A stretch of 64,000 nucleotides of DNA, from positions 310,001 to 374,000 of the forward strand of contig NZ_AUMS01000001.1 of NCBI RefSeq assembly GCF_000430805.1, in the 5' to 3' direction. Shown here in pieces: positions 1-7,527 of the stretch. A model generated the notes under the pieces. That model saw only the letters and a program-made list of their open reading frames with translations, did not search any database and was not told the DNA's origin. The DNA comes from Chitinilyticum aquatile DSM 21506 (GTDB taxonomy: Bacteria; Pseudomonadota; Gammaproteobacteria; Burkholderiales; Chitinibacteraceae). Position 1 is the stretch's first letter, and every line of letters begins with the position of its first letter. A program made the translations under genes and the position numbers.

Positions 1-2
1 CG

Positions 3-509
3 GTAAACAACTATGACCGGCGCGTGGCCGTGCAGGACGGGCTCGGCATTTCGGGCGACGGCAACAGCGTCGATATGTCGAACAACAGCACCAACACACT
101 GACGCAGACAACGACCGATCATGGCGCAATCGCGGGCGCAATCGACATTACCAAGGAAGCGCTGCAGTCGAATAGCGCATCACTGCAGGCCGCACTGGAT
201 GCCGCTGCCAAGTCGCAGCAGTCCAGCTACCAGTTTTCAACCAAGATCGCGGATAACGCCTTTTCCGCCATCGGTGATGCACAGCACATCACCGCCACGA
301 TGGGCAAGAACGTGATTGACGCGGTAATGGCCGCGAATAACAAGGTCACATCGGCCACACAGGAAGTAAACCGCCTCGCCGTCAGCGAAGTGGCAAACGC
401 TTGGAACAACGCAAAAGCCGCAGCGGATGGTAAATCGCTGGGCGACTTCAAATATCTGATTTGGGCCGGGGCCGCACTGGTGCTGCTGATGGTCTGGAAA
501 AAGGGCTGA
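3..509 (+). CDS. Phage virion-type protein with C-terminal membrane anchor (5' partial)
   Basis: The frame is open from the left edge, so the true start is probably outside the window; a GTG at 24 is only a fallback with no ribosome binding site. The visible part (about 168 residues) begins with a GDGNSVDM-type stretch and a TDHGAIAGAID motif. A long alanine/asparagine/serine-rich, probably helical middle follows, and it ends in one hydrophobic segment (LIWAGAALVLLMVW) and KKG. Small phage virion proteins often have this form, with a C-terminal anchor. The next gene starts two bases after its stop, so it belongs to the same late phage operon. Exact function is not recognised. Confidence 0.55.
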   Translation, partial: VNNYDRRVAVQDGLGISGDGNSVDMSNNSTNTLTQTTTDHGAIAGAIDITKEALQSNSASLQAALDAAAKSQQSSYQFSTKIADNAFSAIGDAQHITATMGKNVIDAVMAANNKVTSATQEVNRLAVSEVANAWNNAKAAADGKSLGDFKYLIWAGAALVLLMVWKKG

Positions 510-510
510 T

Positions 511-1086
511 ATGCGCACAATCAAGGCAAGCATTCTGGCCGGCGAATCGGTCAACTACCACATTGCCGGCAAATACTTCCGCATTCTCGAGCTCGCCTAC
601 CCGGTAGACGTGAAAATCTACCAACTTGGCCGCGTCGTAGAAGAGGCGCAGGGCATTGAATCCGGGTTTTATACCCTGCCGGAAGGCGGATTCGACCGGG
701 TTGAAATCGTCAGCGCCAGTACGCAAAACGTCAAGATCGCCATCACATCAGGCGGAGGCGGCTATGACCGCGCCGTGGGCAGCATCAGCGTCACGGGCGG
801 CATCCAGATCGCGCTCGACCAGAGTATCGGCCACTTCCCGGAAGCGACCATCAACACCGGGGCCGCCCAGCAGATCGCCGCGGGCGACGCAGGCCGGCGC
901 GGGCTGCGCATCTACAACGCGGGCGGCACCACACTCTACATCGGCGGTGCCGGCGTCACGGCGGCCAACGCGGTAATGCAAATTGGGCCGGGTGGCTACA
1001 TTGACGAAACGCAGGTGCCAACGTGCGCGTGGTACGCGACAAGCGACGTGGCAGGCGGCAAATGCCGCGTCATGGAGGTGCGCTGA
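511..1086 (+). CDS. Phage structural protein, unknown function
   Basis: A 191-residue protein whose ATG follows the previous stop by one base. It is rich in glycine, valine and isoleucine and probably beta-rich. The N-terminus (MRTIKASILAGESVNYHIAG) leads to a jelly-roll-like first half with a 'FRILELAYPVDVKIYQLGR' stretch. The C-terminal half resembles the small beta domains on phage surface proteins (GLRIYNAGGTTLYIGG). No signal peptide or membrane segment is visible. Position between the anchored protein and the smaller fibre-like genes suggests a virion surface component (inference). Codon use matches the neighbouring phage genes. Confidence 0.5.
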   Translation: MRTIKASILAGESVNYHIAGKYFRILELAYPVDVKIYQLGRVVEEAQGIESGFYTLPEGGFDRVEIVSASTQNVKIAITSGGGGYDRAVGSISVTGGIQIALDQSIGHFPEATINTGAAQQIAAGDAGRRGLRIYNAGGTTLYIGGAGVTAANAVMQIGPGGYIDETQVPTCAWYATSDVAGGKCRVMEVR

Positions 1087-1430
1087 TGGGATACCTCAGT
1101 CAGGGCCGGCTGCAGAGCCGCAAGGCCATGAGCCAGCTCATTACCGCATCGGGCGTCTGGAATGCACCCGCTACCCTGATTCGCGGCAGTGCCGTGGTCA
1201 CGCTCTGCGGTGGCGGCACAGCCTATTCGCCGCTTGGCGTGCGCATCAAGCGCCGCATGGATTTACTGCCGGGGCAGGCCTATCCGGCTGCAATCGGCGC
1301 AGTAAACGGTAATACCGTTTTCAACGGCATCAGTGCCGGCAGTGACACCGTAGGCGATTTGACGTTTGAAGGCTATGGCAAGCAAAACGTCGGCGGTGCC
1401 TTACTTATCGAATGGGACGAATTTCTATGA
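1086..1430 (+). CDS. Small phage protein, unknown function
   Basis: A 114-residue protein starting MGYLSQGRLQSRKAMSQLI. I chose the ATG at 1086 because it overlaps the upstream stop (TGATG) and has a good ribosome binding site, GGAGGT, at 1074-1079; a longer in-frame start at 1023 lies inside the preceding gene. The body is glycine/alanine/valine rich and predicted beta-rich, without Cys pairs, membrane segments or known motifs. It is translationally coupled to both neighbours, consistent with a virion operon. Function is not recognised. Confidence 0.5.
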   Translation: MGYLSQGRLQSRKAMSQLITASGVWNAPATLIRGSAVVTLCGGGTAYSPLGVRIKRRMDLLPGQAYPAAIGAVNGNTVFNGISAGSDTVGDLTFEGYGKQNVGGALLIEWDEFL

Positions 1431-1612
1431 TCTACGCAATGCTGAAGGGCAACAAAGTTGACAACCTGATCGTAGCCGACGCGGCCACGGCATCGCTGTT
1501 TGTTGACGTCTACAAAATGTGGGACGGCGCAGTGCTGGCAGACGGCAAAGCCAATGCCGTCATTGGTGCCACGTACAACAACGTCACAAAAGCATTCACG
1601 GCGCCGCAGTAA
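1427..1612 (+). CDS. Small phage fibre-associated-type protein
   Basis: A 61-residue protein (MIYAMLKGNKVDNLIVADAA...) whose ATG at 1427 overlaps the preceding stop (ATGA). The pattern is a short opening strand, a 'void of detail' middle and a C-terminal 'IGATYNNVTKAFTAP' ending. This resembles the small phage proteins that end in G-x-x-YDGxTFTxP, often found next to tail-fibre or host-binding genes. That family likeness is by eye only. It is followed without a gap by the lysozyme gene (stop and ATG overlap at 1612). Confidence 0.5.
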   Translation: MIYAMLKGNKVDNLIVADAATASLFVDVYKMWDGAVLADGKANAVIGATYNNVTKAFTAPQ

Positions 1613-2565
1613 TGACCAGCGCTGCTGACCCGTTCGGGCTGTATGACTGGTTCAAGCCAGACGAAAAAAGCCCGTCCAGTTATGACGCCGGCAGCGGTAC
1701 CAAGGTAGCGCCGACTGGCATTTATGAATGGTTCACCGAAGCAATGAACAAATCCATTGTCGCGCCGGACGGCCTCTATCCGTGGCTGGATGAACGCACG
1801 CAACAGGTCAAGCAGGACTGGTCGAACTGGTCGACCGTCGTGGCTATGCCGACGGAAATCCTGCAGAAGTTCTACGAATGGTTCAAGGGCATCGCGCAAA
1901 CCGTGTGGGCCGAAGTGCAGCGCATCGCGGCGATGTTCGCAACAGCAGCCGGGGGGCTGGTTGGGGGTGGGGTAAATATGAGATCAACAAAATCATTAGC
2001 TCGGGCTATCACAATTTGGGAAGCGGCAGGGCCGGAATCGCCAAAGCTGAAACCGTATATTCGTCCTGAAAGCAAGACTGGCGCAGCAGGTGGTTATGCA
2101 ATCGGATTTGGGCACAATATCCGTGGAACGAAAGCGGGCGAGCAGAAGCTTGATATGTGGATGATGAATGGAATCACCACAGAACAGGCGTGGGAATGGC
2201 TTTATAAGGATTTGGAGTTTTTCAACGATTGGGTAAATGAGCGCCTGCGAAATAAAAACCTGAATCAAGCGCAGTATGACGCACTGATTAACCTTGCATT
2301 CGGTCTTGGGGAGGTGAACAGGGCGAAAGCAATTGCAATTGCAAATTCGGGCGACACTGAAAAAATGCTGCGGTTTATGGCATTCAGGACAGGGCCGAGC
2401 GCAGCAAATCCGATGGGTGGGCTGATCAAGCGCAGGTCGATTGATATTGCCGCATGGATTTCTGGCGGGGATTTTCAGTGGCCTAAGGATGCGGCAGAAA
2501 TGGAAGCGATGGCGGTGAGCTACCGCCATCTTTGGAACAAATACAGAGCAATGGGCGACGTTTAG
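1612..2565 (+). CDS. Phage lysozyme (GH24-like) with N-terminal GLYxWF repeats
   Basis: A 317-residue muralytic protein. The ATG at 1612 overlaps the preceding stop (TAATG); an upstream in-frame ATG at 1519 would run through the previous gene. Residues 1-115 carry three copies of a motif (PFGLYDWF, PTGIYEWF, PDGLYPWL) and a related FYEWF. Residues about 122-317 look like a T4-type lysozyme: a WEAAGPES segment supplies the likely catalytic Glu and is followed by GGYAIGFGHNI, where family members usually have G-x-x-TIGYGH. The usual Thr is therefore Ala, which makes activity less certain. From about 1970 on the DNA is clearly AT-richer than the first part, suggesting a mosaic joint. An in-frame ATG at 1978 behind a G-rich stretch could give a free lysozyme. 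Confidence 0.75.
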   Translation: MTSAADPFGLYDWFKPDEKSPSSYDAGSGTKVAPTGIYEWFTEAMNKSIVAPDGLYPWLDERTQQVKQDWSNWSTVVAMPTEILQKFYEWFKGIAQTVWAEVQRIAAMFATAAGGLVGGGVNMRSTKSLARAITIWEAAGPESPKLKPYIRPESKTGAAGGYAIGFGHNIRGTKAGEQKLDMWMMNGITTEQAWEWLYKDLEFFNDWVNERLRNKNLNQAQYDALINLAFGLGEVNRAKAIAIANSGDTEKMLRFMAFRTGPSAANPMGGLIKRRSIDIAAWISGGDFQWPKDAAEMEAMAVSYRHLWNKYRAMGDV

Positions 2566-2951
2566 AAAAGCGGTTTGCCCGCTTTGTCCTCAAGGGCGAG
2601 GCAATATGCCTGCTCAACGATGCCGATGCCATCAATACCGGCATCGCCTTCACTGCGAAGGACGTCAATTGATTTTAGGTATTGATATGCACGCTTCATT
2701 TCAGAATCTATTTGCTGATTTGTAAGGCCGAGTTTTTTTGCCCTTTTCTTCATTGGGGCGATTGCTTGAGAGGATTCGGCATTGAAGCATGTATGGCTGG
2801 AACACTTATCCATTGCTGGCGTGTAAATGATCTTGTCGCAGCTGGTGGTAATCGTTTGAGCTTCAAAGTTGGCAAGCGTGATGGTCTGTTCAAGCTTGCC
2901 AGCAAAAGCAGGGGCCGAAAGCAGGGCCAGGACAAGGAAAAGGGTTTTCAT
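2562..2951 (-). CDS. Small exported protein, probable prophage cargo gene
   Basis: A 129-residue protein on the strand opposite to the phage operon. It starts MKTLFLVLALLSAPAFAG, a clear Sec signal peptide with a likely cut after AFA. The mature part has four cysteines, a TTSCDKIIYTP segment and a charged helical middle (KKRAKKLGLTNQQIDSEMKRA). I chose the start at 2951 because of the signal peptide. The stop overlaps the lysozyme stop (convergent, sharing bases 2563-2564). The gene is AT-richer than its neighbours and inserted between lysis genes in reverse, typical of a phage moron. Function is not recognised. Confidence 0.6.
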   Translation of the reverse strand: MKTLFLVLALLSAPAFAGKLEQTITLANFEAQTITTSCDKIIYTPAMDKCSSHTCFNAESSQAIAPMKKRAKKLGLTNQQIDSEMKRAYQYLKSIDVLRSEGDAGIDGIGIVEQAYCLALEDKAGKPLF

Positions 2952-3011
2952 GGTTGCACCGTTCGCGGTTGTGGTCTTGTTTGAGCGAAGTATAGGGCCG
3001 GGGAGGCTGAA

Positions 3012-3581
3012 TTGACGATGAACGCGGGGCGCATTGTGTCTGGTATCACACGCGCCAATCCGATCATGCTGGCCGCTGTGGCCGGAGCCGGCTGGCTGGC
3101 GTGGGTGTGGCTGAACAAGAAGCCGGGCGAAACGCTGGGCAAGGCACTGGTCACGCAAACCGGAGAGGCCGCGATTGAAGTTGTGAAGGCAACAGGCGGC
3201 GTGGTGTACGAGGGGGCCGAAATGTGGCTGCAGGACATCAAGACCGCAGCCGGCCAGCAGAACCGCAAAGCCTTCCTGCTCGACGTGCAGGCACTGGCCG
3301 GCGTGGTGCCGCAGTCGCCAATCGAGGAAAACATCATCCTGTCCTACATGCCAGCCGCAATGATGGCGCTAGACGGCTTCCCCATTCTGGAAGCCTACCC
3401 GGCAATCAAGGCAGTGATGGCAGGGCGAGCAGTACACGAATACCGGCAGGCCGTCGGCATTGAGCCGAAGCCGCCAACAAAAACGCCGACCTACCGGGAG
3501 CCGGAAACCGGCATCGGTGGCACAGGTGATTACGGGCCGTGGTGGCTCAAAACAAAAGACTCGGGGAGGGTCAACACATGA
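3012..3581 (+). CDS. Phage membrane protein, unknown function
   Basis: About 187-189 residues with one hydrophobic segment near residues 14-31 (PIMLAAVAGAGWLAWVWL). An amphipathic region and a proline-rich tail follow (KPPTKTPTYREPE). The Shine-Dalgarno GGGAGG (about 3000-3005) sits best for the TTG at 3012; an ATG at 3018 is the alternative. The stop overlaps the holin-like ATG at 3578. The domain is not recognised; a lysis or virion-membrane role is plausible from position only. Confidence 0.5.
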   Translation: MTMNAGRIVSGITRANPIMLAAVAGAGWLAWVWLNKKPGETLGKALVTQTGEAAIEVVKATGGVVYEGAEMWLQDIKTAAGQQNRKAFLLDVQALAGVVPQSPIEENIILSYMPAAMMALDGFPILEAYPAIKAVMAGRAVHEYRQAVGIEPKPPTKTPTYREPETGIGGTGDYGPWWLKTKDSGRVNT

Positions 3582-3766
3582 AGAAGTCTCTGCAATTCCT
3601 GCTCGCACGCTTGCGCGAGCCGTCTACTTGGGCCGGCGCTGCCGCCGCTGGGGTCGCTTTCGGTATGTCCGGCGACAAGGCCAACGCACTGATCAATCTC
3701 GGCCCGGTGGTGGCCGGCGTGGTGGCCTGCTTTCTTCCCGACCCGTCGTCGCCGTCGCAGGAATAA
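3578..3766 (+). CDS. Holin-like small membrane protein
   Basis: A 62-residue protein (MKKSLQFLLARLREPSTWAG...) with a strong ribosome binding site (GGGGAGGG, 3563-3570) and an ATG overlapping the previous stop. The N-terminal basic helix with the phrase RLREPSTWAG, a small Ala/Gly-rich membrane segment and a C-terminal hydrophobic stretch (GPVVAGVVACFLP) are typical of the small holins of tailed-phage and related lysis cassettes. In such a cassette it would permeabilise the inner membrane and release the lysozyme. Confidence 0.65.
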   Translation: MKKSLQFLLARLREPSTWAGAAAAGVAFGMSGDKANALINLGPVVAGVVACFLPDPSSPSQE

Positions 3767-3769
3767 GCC

Positions 3770-3859
3770 ATGCGACTGCGACAGATCGTGATTGCCGTAG
3801 GAACGGGCGTGGCGGCAATGCTGGTCTATGACTGGCTCAAGAACCACGTATTCAAGTAG
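3770..3859 (+). CDS. 29-residue single-span membrane peptide
   Basis: Reading from the ATG at 3770 gives MRLRQIVIAVGTGVAAMLVY followed by DWLKNHVFK and a TAG at 3857. It is three bases downstream of the holin-like gene. It has a basic N-terminus, one Gly/Ala-rich membrane segment and a basic C-terminus. It ends one base before the stop of the convergent gene at 3860. Small spanin- or holin-accessory peptides occupy this place in lysis cassettes (inference); the sequence itself is not recognised. Confidence 0.45.
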   Translation: MRLRQIVIAVGTGVAAMLVYDWLKNHVFK

Positions 3860-4279
3860 TCAGGGTTTTCTCAGGTAAGTCGGGGGCCGCCATTTCGCAA
3901 GAATGGCGGCTTTTGCGTAATCGGGGTACACAGCCAGGAACCACGGCAGCACCTGATGATTACGGCGCGGCTCTGGCGGCCACTCGCCAGCGGCCTTTGA
4001 TCGTGCAATTTTGCTATCTACCTGCCATGACTTCAGAATGGAGGCCGTGTGGTCAGGTCTTGCATTGATTGCATCATGGCCATGAATGAAGATCAGCCAA
4101 TACAGACGGTCAGAATCACGCAATTGCTGGCTTGTAGCCAGTTGCCAGCCTGCGAGCAACGCGTCTGACTTGGCGCGGCCAGTCCGGTAGATCAGATCGA
4201 AGCGGGCATTCAGGCGGCGAGCGCCTGCAGATTGTGGCTTAGAGGGAACACTTTTAGATGACTTTTTCATTTTTTGCAC
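3860..4279 (-). CDS. Hypothetical prophage-edge protein
   Basis: A 139-residue protein with a lysine/serine-rich start (MQKMKKSSKSVPSKPQ from a GTG at 4279; an ATG at 4270 would drop three residues). A compact, mostly helical body with several tryptophans follows (LLAGWQLATSQQLRDSDRLYWLIFIHGHD; LPWFLAVYPDYAKAAI). There is no signal peptide, membrane segment or known motif. It is convergent with the lysis cassette and lies between it and adhE, where integrases or regulators of prophages often sit, but it is not a recognisable integrase. Two small palindromes (4304-4316 and 4351-4366) lie upstream and could be operators for it. Confidence 0.5.
   Translation of the reverse strand: MQKMKKSSKSVPSKPQSAGARRLNARFDLIYRTGRAKSDALLAGWQLATSQQLRDSDRLYWLIFIHGHDAINARPDHTASILKSWQVDSKIARSKAAGEWPPEPRRNHQVLPWFLAVYPDYAKAAILAKWRPPTYLRKP
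3886..3916 (+). terminator. Intrinsic terminator of the phage lysis operon
   Basis: GCCGCCATT and AATGGCGGC form a 9-bp stem (3886-3910) followed by TTTTGCG. It lies just after the last small lysis gene. The same bases are coding for the C-terminus of the convergent gene on the other strand. Confidence 0.6.
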
Positions 4280-4303
4280 CAGCCGACGAACGGTCGAAAG
4301 GTC

Positions 4304-4366
4304 GTAGTAATACTACAAGTCGCCAACGTATTTTGTAAGCATTAACTTGACATAATATACATTATG
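4304..4366. promoter_or_regulatory. Two short palindromes between prophage edge and adhE
   Basis: GTAGTAATACTAC at 4304-4316 is a 6+1+6 palindrome, and CATAATATACATTATG at 4351-4366 is a 6-bp inverted repeat with a 4-base spacer. The second one directly overlaps a TTGACA hexamer (4347-4352). Together they look like operators of a phage-type regulator or promoter region for the reverse-strand gene ending at 3860. No repressor gene is visible in the window. Confidence 0.35.
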
Positions 4367-4395
4367 CGATGTAGTAAATAAGTCACTTGCTACCT

Positions 4396-4444
4396 CTGAG
4401 ATATATCAAATAATGTGGTGACACGCAGGACTATGCTGCTGTCA
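4396..4444 (+). promoter_or_regulatory. Candidate FNR-type anaerobic promoter of adhE
   Basis: CTGAG-ATAT-ATCAA at 4396-4409 matches the FNR/ANR consensus TTGAT-N4-ATCAA in 8 of 10 positions (one perfect half-site). TATGCT at 4432-4437 lies where a -10 box would be if the site is centred about 41.5 bases upstream of a start near 4444, the class II FNR arrangement. The resulting leader of about 90 bases contains the hairpin GCGCGC-N6-GCGCGC (4500-4517) just before AAGGAGA and the adhE ATG. Confidence 0.4.
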
Positions 4445-4533
4445 AAGGTTAAGCAAAACCGCGGTTAGCTATAGCGGTTCCGTTTCAGGTTTCAAAACTG
4501 CGCGCCACGTAGCGCGCAAGCAAGGAGAAAACG

Positions 4534-7161
4534 ATGGCTGTCACCAATGTTCAAGAACTCGATGCTCTGGTAGCTCGCGTCAAGAAAGCTCAACAACTTT
4601 TCGCCAGCTATTCGCAGGAACAGGTTGACGAGATTTTCCGTGTAGCTGCACTGGCCGCATCCGATGCGCGCCTGCCGCTGTCCAAGATGGCCGTTGCCGA
4701 AACCGGCATGGGTATTGTTGAAGACAAGGTAATCAAGAACCACTTTGCTTCCGAGTATATCTACAACGCCTACAAGGATGAAAAGACCTGCGGCGTTCTG
4801 TCGGAAGACAAGACCTTCGGTACCATCACCATCGCCGAGCCAGTGGGCATCATTTGCGGCATCGTACCGACCACCAACCCGACCTCCACTGCGATCTTCA
4901 AGGCACTGATTGCACTGAAGACCCGTAACGGCATTATTTTCTCCCCGCACCCGCGCGCTCGCAAATCAACCTGTGAAGCTGCCCGTCTGGTTCTGGAAGC
5001 TGCCGTTTCCGCTGGTGCACCGCGCGACATCATCGGCTGGATCGACGAGCCGACCGTTGAGCTGTCGAACCACCTGATGCGCCACCCGGATCTGAACCTG
5101 ATCCTGGCAACCGGCGGCCCGGGCATGGTGCGTGCAGCATACTCCTCCGGCAAGCCCGCCATTGGTGTAGGTGCCGGTAACACGCCGGTCGTGATCGACG
5201 AAACCGCTGACATCAAGCGTGCTGTTGCATCGATTCTGATGTCGAAGACCTTCGACAACGGTGTCGTCTGCGCATCCGAACAGTCTGTCATCATCGTTGA
5301 CAGCATCTACGAGCAGGTGAAGGAACGTTTCAACAGCACCGGTGGCTACATCCTGAACAAGAAGGAAACCGAGGCCGTTCGCAAGGTCATCCTGGTCAAT
5401 GGCGGCCTGAATGCTGAAATCGTCGGCCAGTCTGCGGTCAAGATTGCCGAAATGGCCGGCATCAAGGTTCCGGCCTACACCAAGGTGCTGGTAGGTGAAG
5501 TGACTTCCGTTGGCGAAGAAGAAGCCTTTGCCCACGAAAAGCTGTCCCCGACGCTGGCCATGTACCGCGCCAAGGATTTCTTCGACGCCGTTACCAAGGC
5601 CGAAGCACTGGTGGCGCTCGGCGGTATCGGCCACACCTCGTCGCTGTACACCGACCAGGATCTGCAGGGTGAACGCATCGCCTACTTCGGCGACAAGATG
5701 AAAACCGCCCGTATCCTGATCAACACCCCCTCCTCGCAAGGCGGTATCGGTGACTTGTACAACTTCAAGCTGGCGCCGTCGCTGACGCTGGGTTGCGGTT
5801 CTTGGGGCGGCAACTCGATTTCCGAGAACGTCGGTCCGAAGCACCTGATCAACAAGAAGACCGTTGCCAAGAGGGCCGAGAACATGTTGTGGCACAAACT
5901 GCCGAAGAGCATCTACTTCCGTCGCGGCAGCCTGTCCGTTGCCCTTGAAGAACTGGCTGGCAAAAAGCGCGCCGCGATCGTGACTGACCGCTACCTGTTC
6001 AACAACGGCTATGTGGATGAAACCATCCGCATCCTGAAGAATCAGGGCATTGAAGTCGAAGTATTTTATGAGGTTGAAGCCGACCCGACTCTGGCCGTGG
6101 TGCGCAAGGGCGTGGCCATGCTCAACAGCTTTAAGCCGGACGTGATTGTTGCCCTGGGTGGCGGCTCGCCGATGGATGCCGCGAAGATCATGTGGGTGAT
6201 GTACGAGCATCCGGAAGTTCACTTCGAAGATCTGGCGCTGCGCTTCATGGATATCCGCAAGCGCATCTACACCTTCCCGAAAATGGGTATCAAGGCCGAG
6301 CTGATCGCGATCCCGACCACATCCGGCACCGGCTCCGAAGTCACTCCGTTCGCCGTCGTGACTGATGAAAAGAGCGGCATGAAGTACCCGATTGCCGATT
6401 ACGAACTCACCCCGAACATGGCCATCATTGATGCCAACCTGGTGATGAACATGCCGAAGAGCCTGACCGCCTTCGGTGGTATCGACGCGGTGACTCACGC
6501 ACTGGAAGCTTACGTTTCGGTAATGGCCAACGAGTTTTCCGATCCGCAAGCCTTGCAGGCACTGAAGCTGCTGAAGCAACACCTGCCCTCCTCCTACCTC
6601 AACGGTGCGAAGGATCCGAAGGCTCGTGAAGGCGTACACAACGCAGCGACGATTGCCGGCGTGGCCTTTGCCAACGCCTTCCTCGGTGTGTGTCACTCGA
6701 TGGCGCACAAGATCGGTGCCGAATTCCACTTGGCTCACGGCTTGGCCAATGCCCTGCTGATCTCGAACGTGATCCGCTACAACGCGGTTGACATCCCGAC
6801 CAAGCAAACTGCATTCAGCCAGTATGACCGTCCGCAAGCCAAGTGCCGTTACGCCGACATTGCCGAACACCTCGGTCTGCCGGGCAAGAATGACGACCAG
6901 AAGGTTGAGGCACTGGTGGCCTGGGTCGACGAGCTGAAGAAGACTCTGAACATTCCGGCTTCCATCAAGGATGCTGGTGTGAACGAAGAAGAATTCCTCG
7001 CCAAGGTGGATCGCATTGCCGAAGAAGCCTTCGATGATCAGTGTACCGGCGCCAACCCGCGCTTCCCGCTGATCTCGGAACTGAAGCAGATCCTGATCGA
7101 CACCTACTACGGCCGTCCGTATGTCGAGGCTTACCAGCGTGAAGAAGTGAAGGCCAAGTAA
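4534..7161 (+). CDS. adhE: Bifunctional aldehyde-alcohol dehydrogenase AdhE
   Basis: 875 residues, the normal AdhE length. It reduces acetyl-CoA to acetaldehyde and then ethanol using NADH in mixed-acid fermentation, forming cytosolic spirosomes in known cases. Residues 1-440 are the acylating aldehyde dehydrogenase domain, with the catalytic Cys at about residue 246 in NGVVCASEQS and a GVGAGNTP nucleotide loop. Residues about 450-870 are the iron-dependent alcohol dehydrogenase, with GGGSPMDAAK near 542 and iron-ligand segments GGIDAVTHALEAY and CHSMAHKIGAEFHLAHG. The start has AAGGAG 6 bases upstream. It stands alone between a prophage and a strong terminator. An FNR-like site upstream suggests induction without oxygen. 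Confidence 0.97.
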   Translation: MAVTNVQELDALVARVKKAQQLFASYSQEQVDEIFRVAALAASDARLPLSKMAVAETGMGIVEDKVIKNHFASEYIYNAYKDEKTCGVLSEDKTFGTITIAEPVGIICGIVPTTNPTSTAIFKALIALKTRNGIIFSPHPRARKSTCEAARLVLEAAVSAGAPRDIIGWIDEPTVELSNHLMRHPDLNLILATGGPGMVRAAYSSGKPAIGVGAGNTPVVIDETADIKRAVASILMSKTFDNGVVCASEQSVIIVDSIYEQVKERFNSTGGYILNKKETEAVRKVILVNGGLNAEIVGQSAVKIAEMAGIKVPAYTKVLVGEVTSVGEEEAFAHEKLSPTLAMYRAKDFFDAVTKAEALVALGGIGHTSSLYTDQDLQGERIAYFGDKMKTARILINTPSSQGGIGDLYNFKLAPSLTLGCGSWGGNSISENVGPKHLINKKTVAKRAENMLWHKLPKSIYFRRGSLSVALEELAGKKRAAIVTDRYLFNNGYVDETIRILKNQGIEVEVFYEVEADPTLAVVRKGVAMLNSFKPDVIVALGGGSPMDAAKIMWVMYEHPEVHFEDLALRFMDIRKRIYTFPKMGIKAELIAIPTTSGTGSEVTPFAVVTDEKSGMKYPIADYELTPNMAIIDANLVMNMPKSLTAFGGIDAVTHALEAYVSVMANEFSDPQALQALKLLKQHLPSSYLNGAKDPKAREGVHNAATIAGVAFANAFLGVCHSMAHKIGAEFHLAHGLANALLISNVIRYNAVDIPTKQTAFSQYDRPQAKCRYADIAEHLGLPGKNDDQKVEALVAWVDELKKTLNIPASIKDAGVNEEEFLAKVDRIAEEAFDDQCTGANPRFPLISELKQILIDTYYGRPYVEAYQREEVKAK

Positions 7162-7179
7162 TCCGCCTGCATTTCCTCT

Positions 7180-7217
7180 GCAAACAAAAACCCCGCATTT
7201 GCGGGGTTTTTGTTTGC
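7180..7217 (+). terminator. Intrinsic terminator after adhE
   Basis: A perfect inverted repeat, GCAAACAAAAACCCCGCA and its complement around a TT loop, begins 18 bases after the adhE stop. The GC core is followed by TTTTT on the forward strand and by an equal T run on the reverse strand, so it can also stop transcripts of the convergent gene ending at 7232. Confidence 0.85.
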
Positions 7218-7231
7218 TTGTCCGGCGGAAA

Positions 7232-7522
7232 CTAACCAGATCGCTTGAACCATCGCTTTATGGCAAGCCAGACCATTGGCAGTGCAATGCTTGGATCAAG
7301 CAAGAGAAACGCAACCGCAAACCAGCCGGCATGCTCCTGCCAGACCCACAGGCTGGCACCGGCACCAGCCAGGCCACAAAGAAATGGTGGTGCAAATGAA
7401 AACGCCCCCTTATCCCGGCGCAGAACGAACGCAAGCAGCATGATCCAGTTCAAAACGATGAGCAGAGCCGCCAGCGCAGCGACCGTGATGCAGAGCCAGT
7501 AAAGGATTCCACCGGTGAACAT
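7232..7522 (-). CDS. Small inner-membrane protein, unknown
   Basis: A 96-residue, very hydrophobic protein (MFTGGILYWLCITVAALAAL...) with about three membrane segments and a basic C-terminal tail (AIKRWFKRSG). It is separated by 5 bases from the DUF2237 gene upstream, so the two are probably co-transcribed. There are no known catalytic motifs, and the family is not recognised. Confidence 0.5.
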   Translation of the reverse strand: MFTGGILYWLCITVAALAALLIVLNWIMLLAFVLRRDKGAFSFAPPFLCGLAGAGASLWVWQEHAGWFAVAFLLLDPSIALPMVWLAIKRWFKRSG

Positions 7523-7527
7523 GTTGC

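Noticed and set aside
4966-6870. A 634-codon open frame antisense to adhE.
   Set aside because: adhE is complete and well recognised. The antisense frame is a product of GC-rich third positions, with no promoter or likeness.
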